From Turicibacter sp. UBA7094 (GTDB lineage: Bacteria > Bacillota_I > Bacilli_A > MOL361 > Turicibacteraceae): a stretch of 5,305 nt of DNA. Location: the NCBI GenBank assembly GCA_002493395.1, contig DKYS01000130.1, positions 19,939 to 25,243 on the forward strand, written 5' to 3'. The position numbers were made by a program, and so were the translations under genes. Shown one piece after another: positions 4,906-5,305 of this stretch. The notes under the pieces are model-generated. The model worked only from the letters and a program-made list of their open reading frames with translations, did not search any database and was not told the DNA's origin. Within the stretch, counting starts at the first letter, position 1, and each line of letters starts with the position of its first letter.

Positions 4906-5305
4906 GCAACGTTTGCTTTGGATGATTGGAATTATGATGACTCAAATCTGGATAAATATATATTGAATGGATGGAAGGGAAGTTCCACAGAAACTGAAAT
5001 CTATATTCCAGGCGAATACAATGGGCGCCAAATCAGTTTAAAGAATCTTAAAATTTTTCCAACTTCCATGACAAAGCTCCAACTTGAGGAGCTTAATAGT
5101 AAAAAGGTACAGTTAGAAACAACCGATTTATCGGGGGCTTTTGAAAATAACAGTACGGTTATTAACTTGGATTTAAGTGGTCTAGATACGAGTCAAGTGA
5201 TTAATATGAGCTATATGTTTGCTCATTGTAGTGGGTTAACAAGTTTAAATGTGAGTCGTTTTCAAACGGAAAACGTCACTAATATGCGCTATATGTTTTC
5301 TGAAT
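4885..5305 (+). CDS. BspA-family (DUF285) repeat protein, 3' end outside window
   Basis: The frame is open for 140 codons to the right edge. After MKRRDN-MATFALDDWNYDDSN comes a region of about 60 residues (31-90) without clear repeats. Then DUF285/BspA-like leucine-rich repeats begin: INLDLSGLDTSQVINMSYMF (about 93-112) and LTSLNVSRFQTENVTNMRYMF (about 118-138), a period near 25 residues with the typical L-x-LD-x-S, F/LDTS-x-V and NM-x-x-MF signature. Such repeats occur in surface proteins of Firmicutes, Mollicutes and oral anaerobes that bind host or matrix ligands; the ligand here is unknown. The N-terminus is charged and acidic with no hydrophobic signal peptide or lipobox, so export is not evident from the visible part. 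Start 4885 is chosen because of the full AGGAGG; 4903 is the alternative. Preceded by a terminator and a decayed copy of itself. Confidence 0.85.
   Translation, partial: MKRRDNMATFALDDWNYDDSNLDKYILNGWKGSSTETEIYIPGEYNGRQISLKNLKIFPTSMTKLQLEELNSKKVQLETTDLSGAFENNSTVINLDLSGLDTSQVINMSYMFAHCSGLTSLNVSRFQTENVTNMRYMFSE

Larger units (their letters stand above)
4196..5305 (+). repeat. Direct tandem duplication, decayed copy then intact copy
   Basis: Left copy 4196-4479 and right copy 4850-5264 are in the same orientation, offset by about 655 bases before the deletion. The matching blocks are 4196-4214 with 4850-4868, 4249-4314 with 4905-4970, and 4315-4479 with 5100-5264. The intervening 4536-4849 is not duplicated within the window. 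Confidence 0.85.

Noticed and set aside
2885..5305. CRISPR array, toxin-antitoxin or retron-like system in the accessory part
   Set aside because: There are no regularly spaced short repeats, no small paired genes with ribosome binding sites and no reverse transcriptase motif. The repeats present are coding DUF285 repeats and one tandem duplication.

Overview
The window looks like a chromosomal stretch from a low-G+C Gram-positive bacterium (Bacillota). The evidence is AT-rich DNA, strong AGGAGG-type ribosome binding sites, short intrinsic terminators with T-runs, a Staphylococcus-type capE-capF pair and BspA-like (DUF285) repeat proteins. A Turicibacter-like or related gut Firmicute would fit, but this is an impression from gene content and cannot be proven here.

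Layout. Positions 1-2013 hold the end of a surface-polysaccharide operon: the 3' part of capE, whose stop codon directly abuts the complete capF. Together they make a UDP-activated N-acetyl-6-deoxy-L-hexosamine from UDP-GlcNAc. The usual third gene, capG, is not downstream. Positions 2014-2285 are non-coding and contain a very good intrinsic terminator (2223-2261) only about 10 bases before the ribosome binding site of the next gene. Positions 2286-2795 encode a six-helix DUF308/HdeD-like membrane protein, closed by a textbook terminator (2799-2827). Positions 2885-3865 encode a complete tyrosine recombinase with its own extended -10 promoter. Positions 3866-4160 hold no recognisable gene and end in two adjacent hairpins.

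The last 1.1 kb is a partial duplication. A complete-looking but window-truncated BspA/DUF285 repeat protein gene starts at 4885 and runs off the right edge. A decayed copy of its 5' part, including the upstream AT-rich element, lies at 4196-4535. The copy has lost both candidate start codons, carries a deletion of about 130 bp, a nonsense change and two homopolymer slips. Between the copies lie an inverted repeat, a short open stretch that may be the C-terminal remnant of an IS200/IS605-type TnpB, and a strong terminator.

Functionally, the window combines cell-surface sugar biosynthesis, a small membrane protein, a site-specific recombinase and a surface-protein-type repeat gene with a dead tandem copy. 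This is typical of a variable cell-surface locus. Whether the recombinase acts on its neighbours cannot be seen here: no convincing recombination sites were found.
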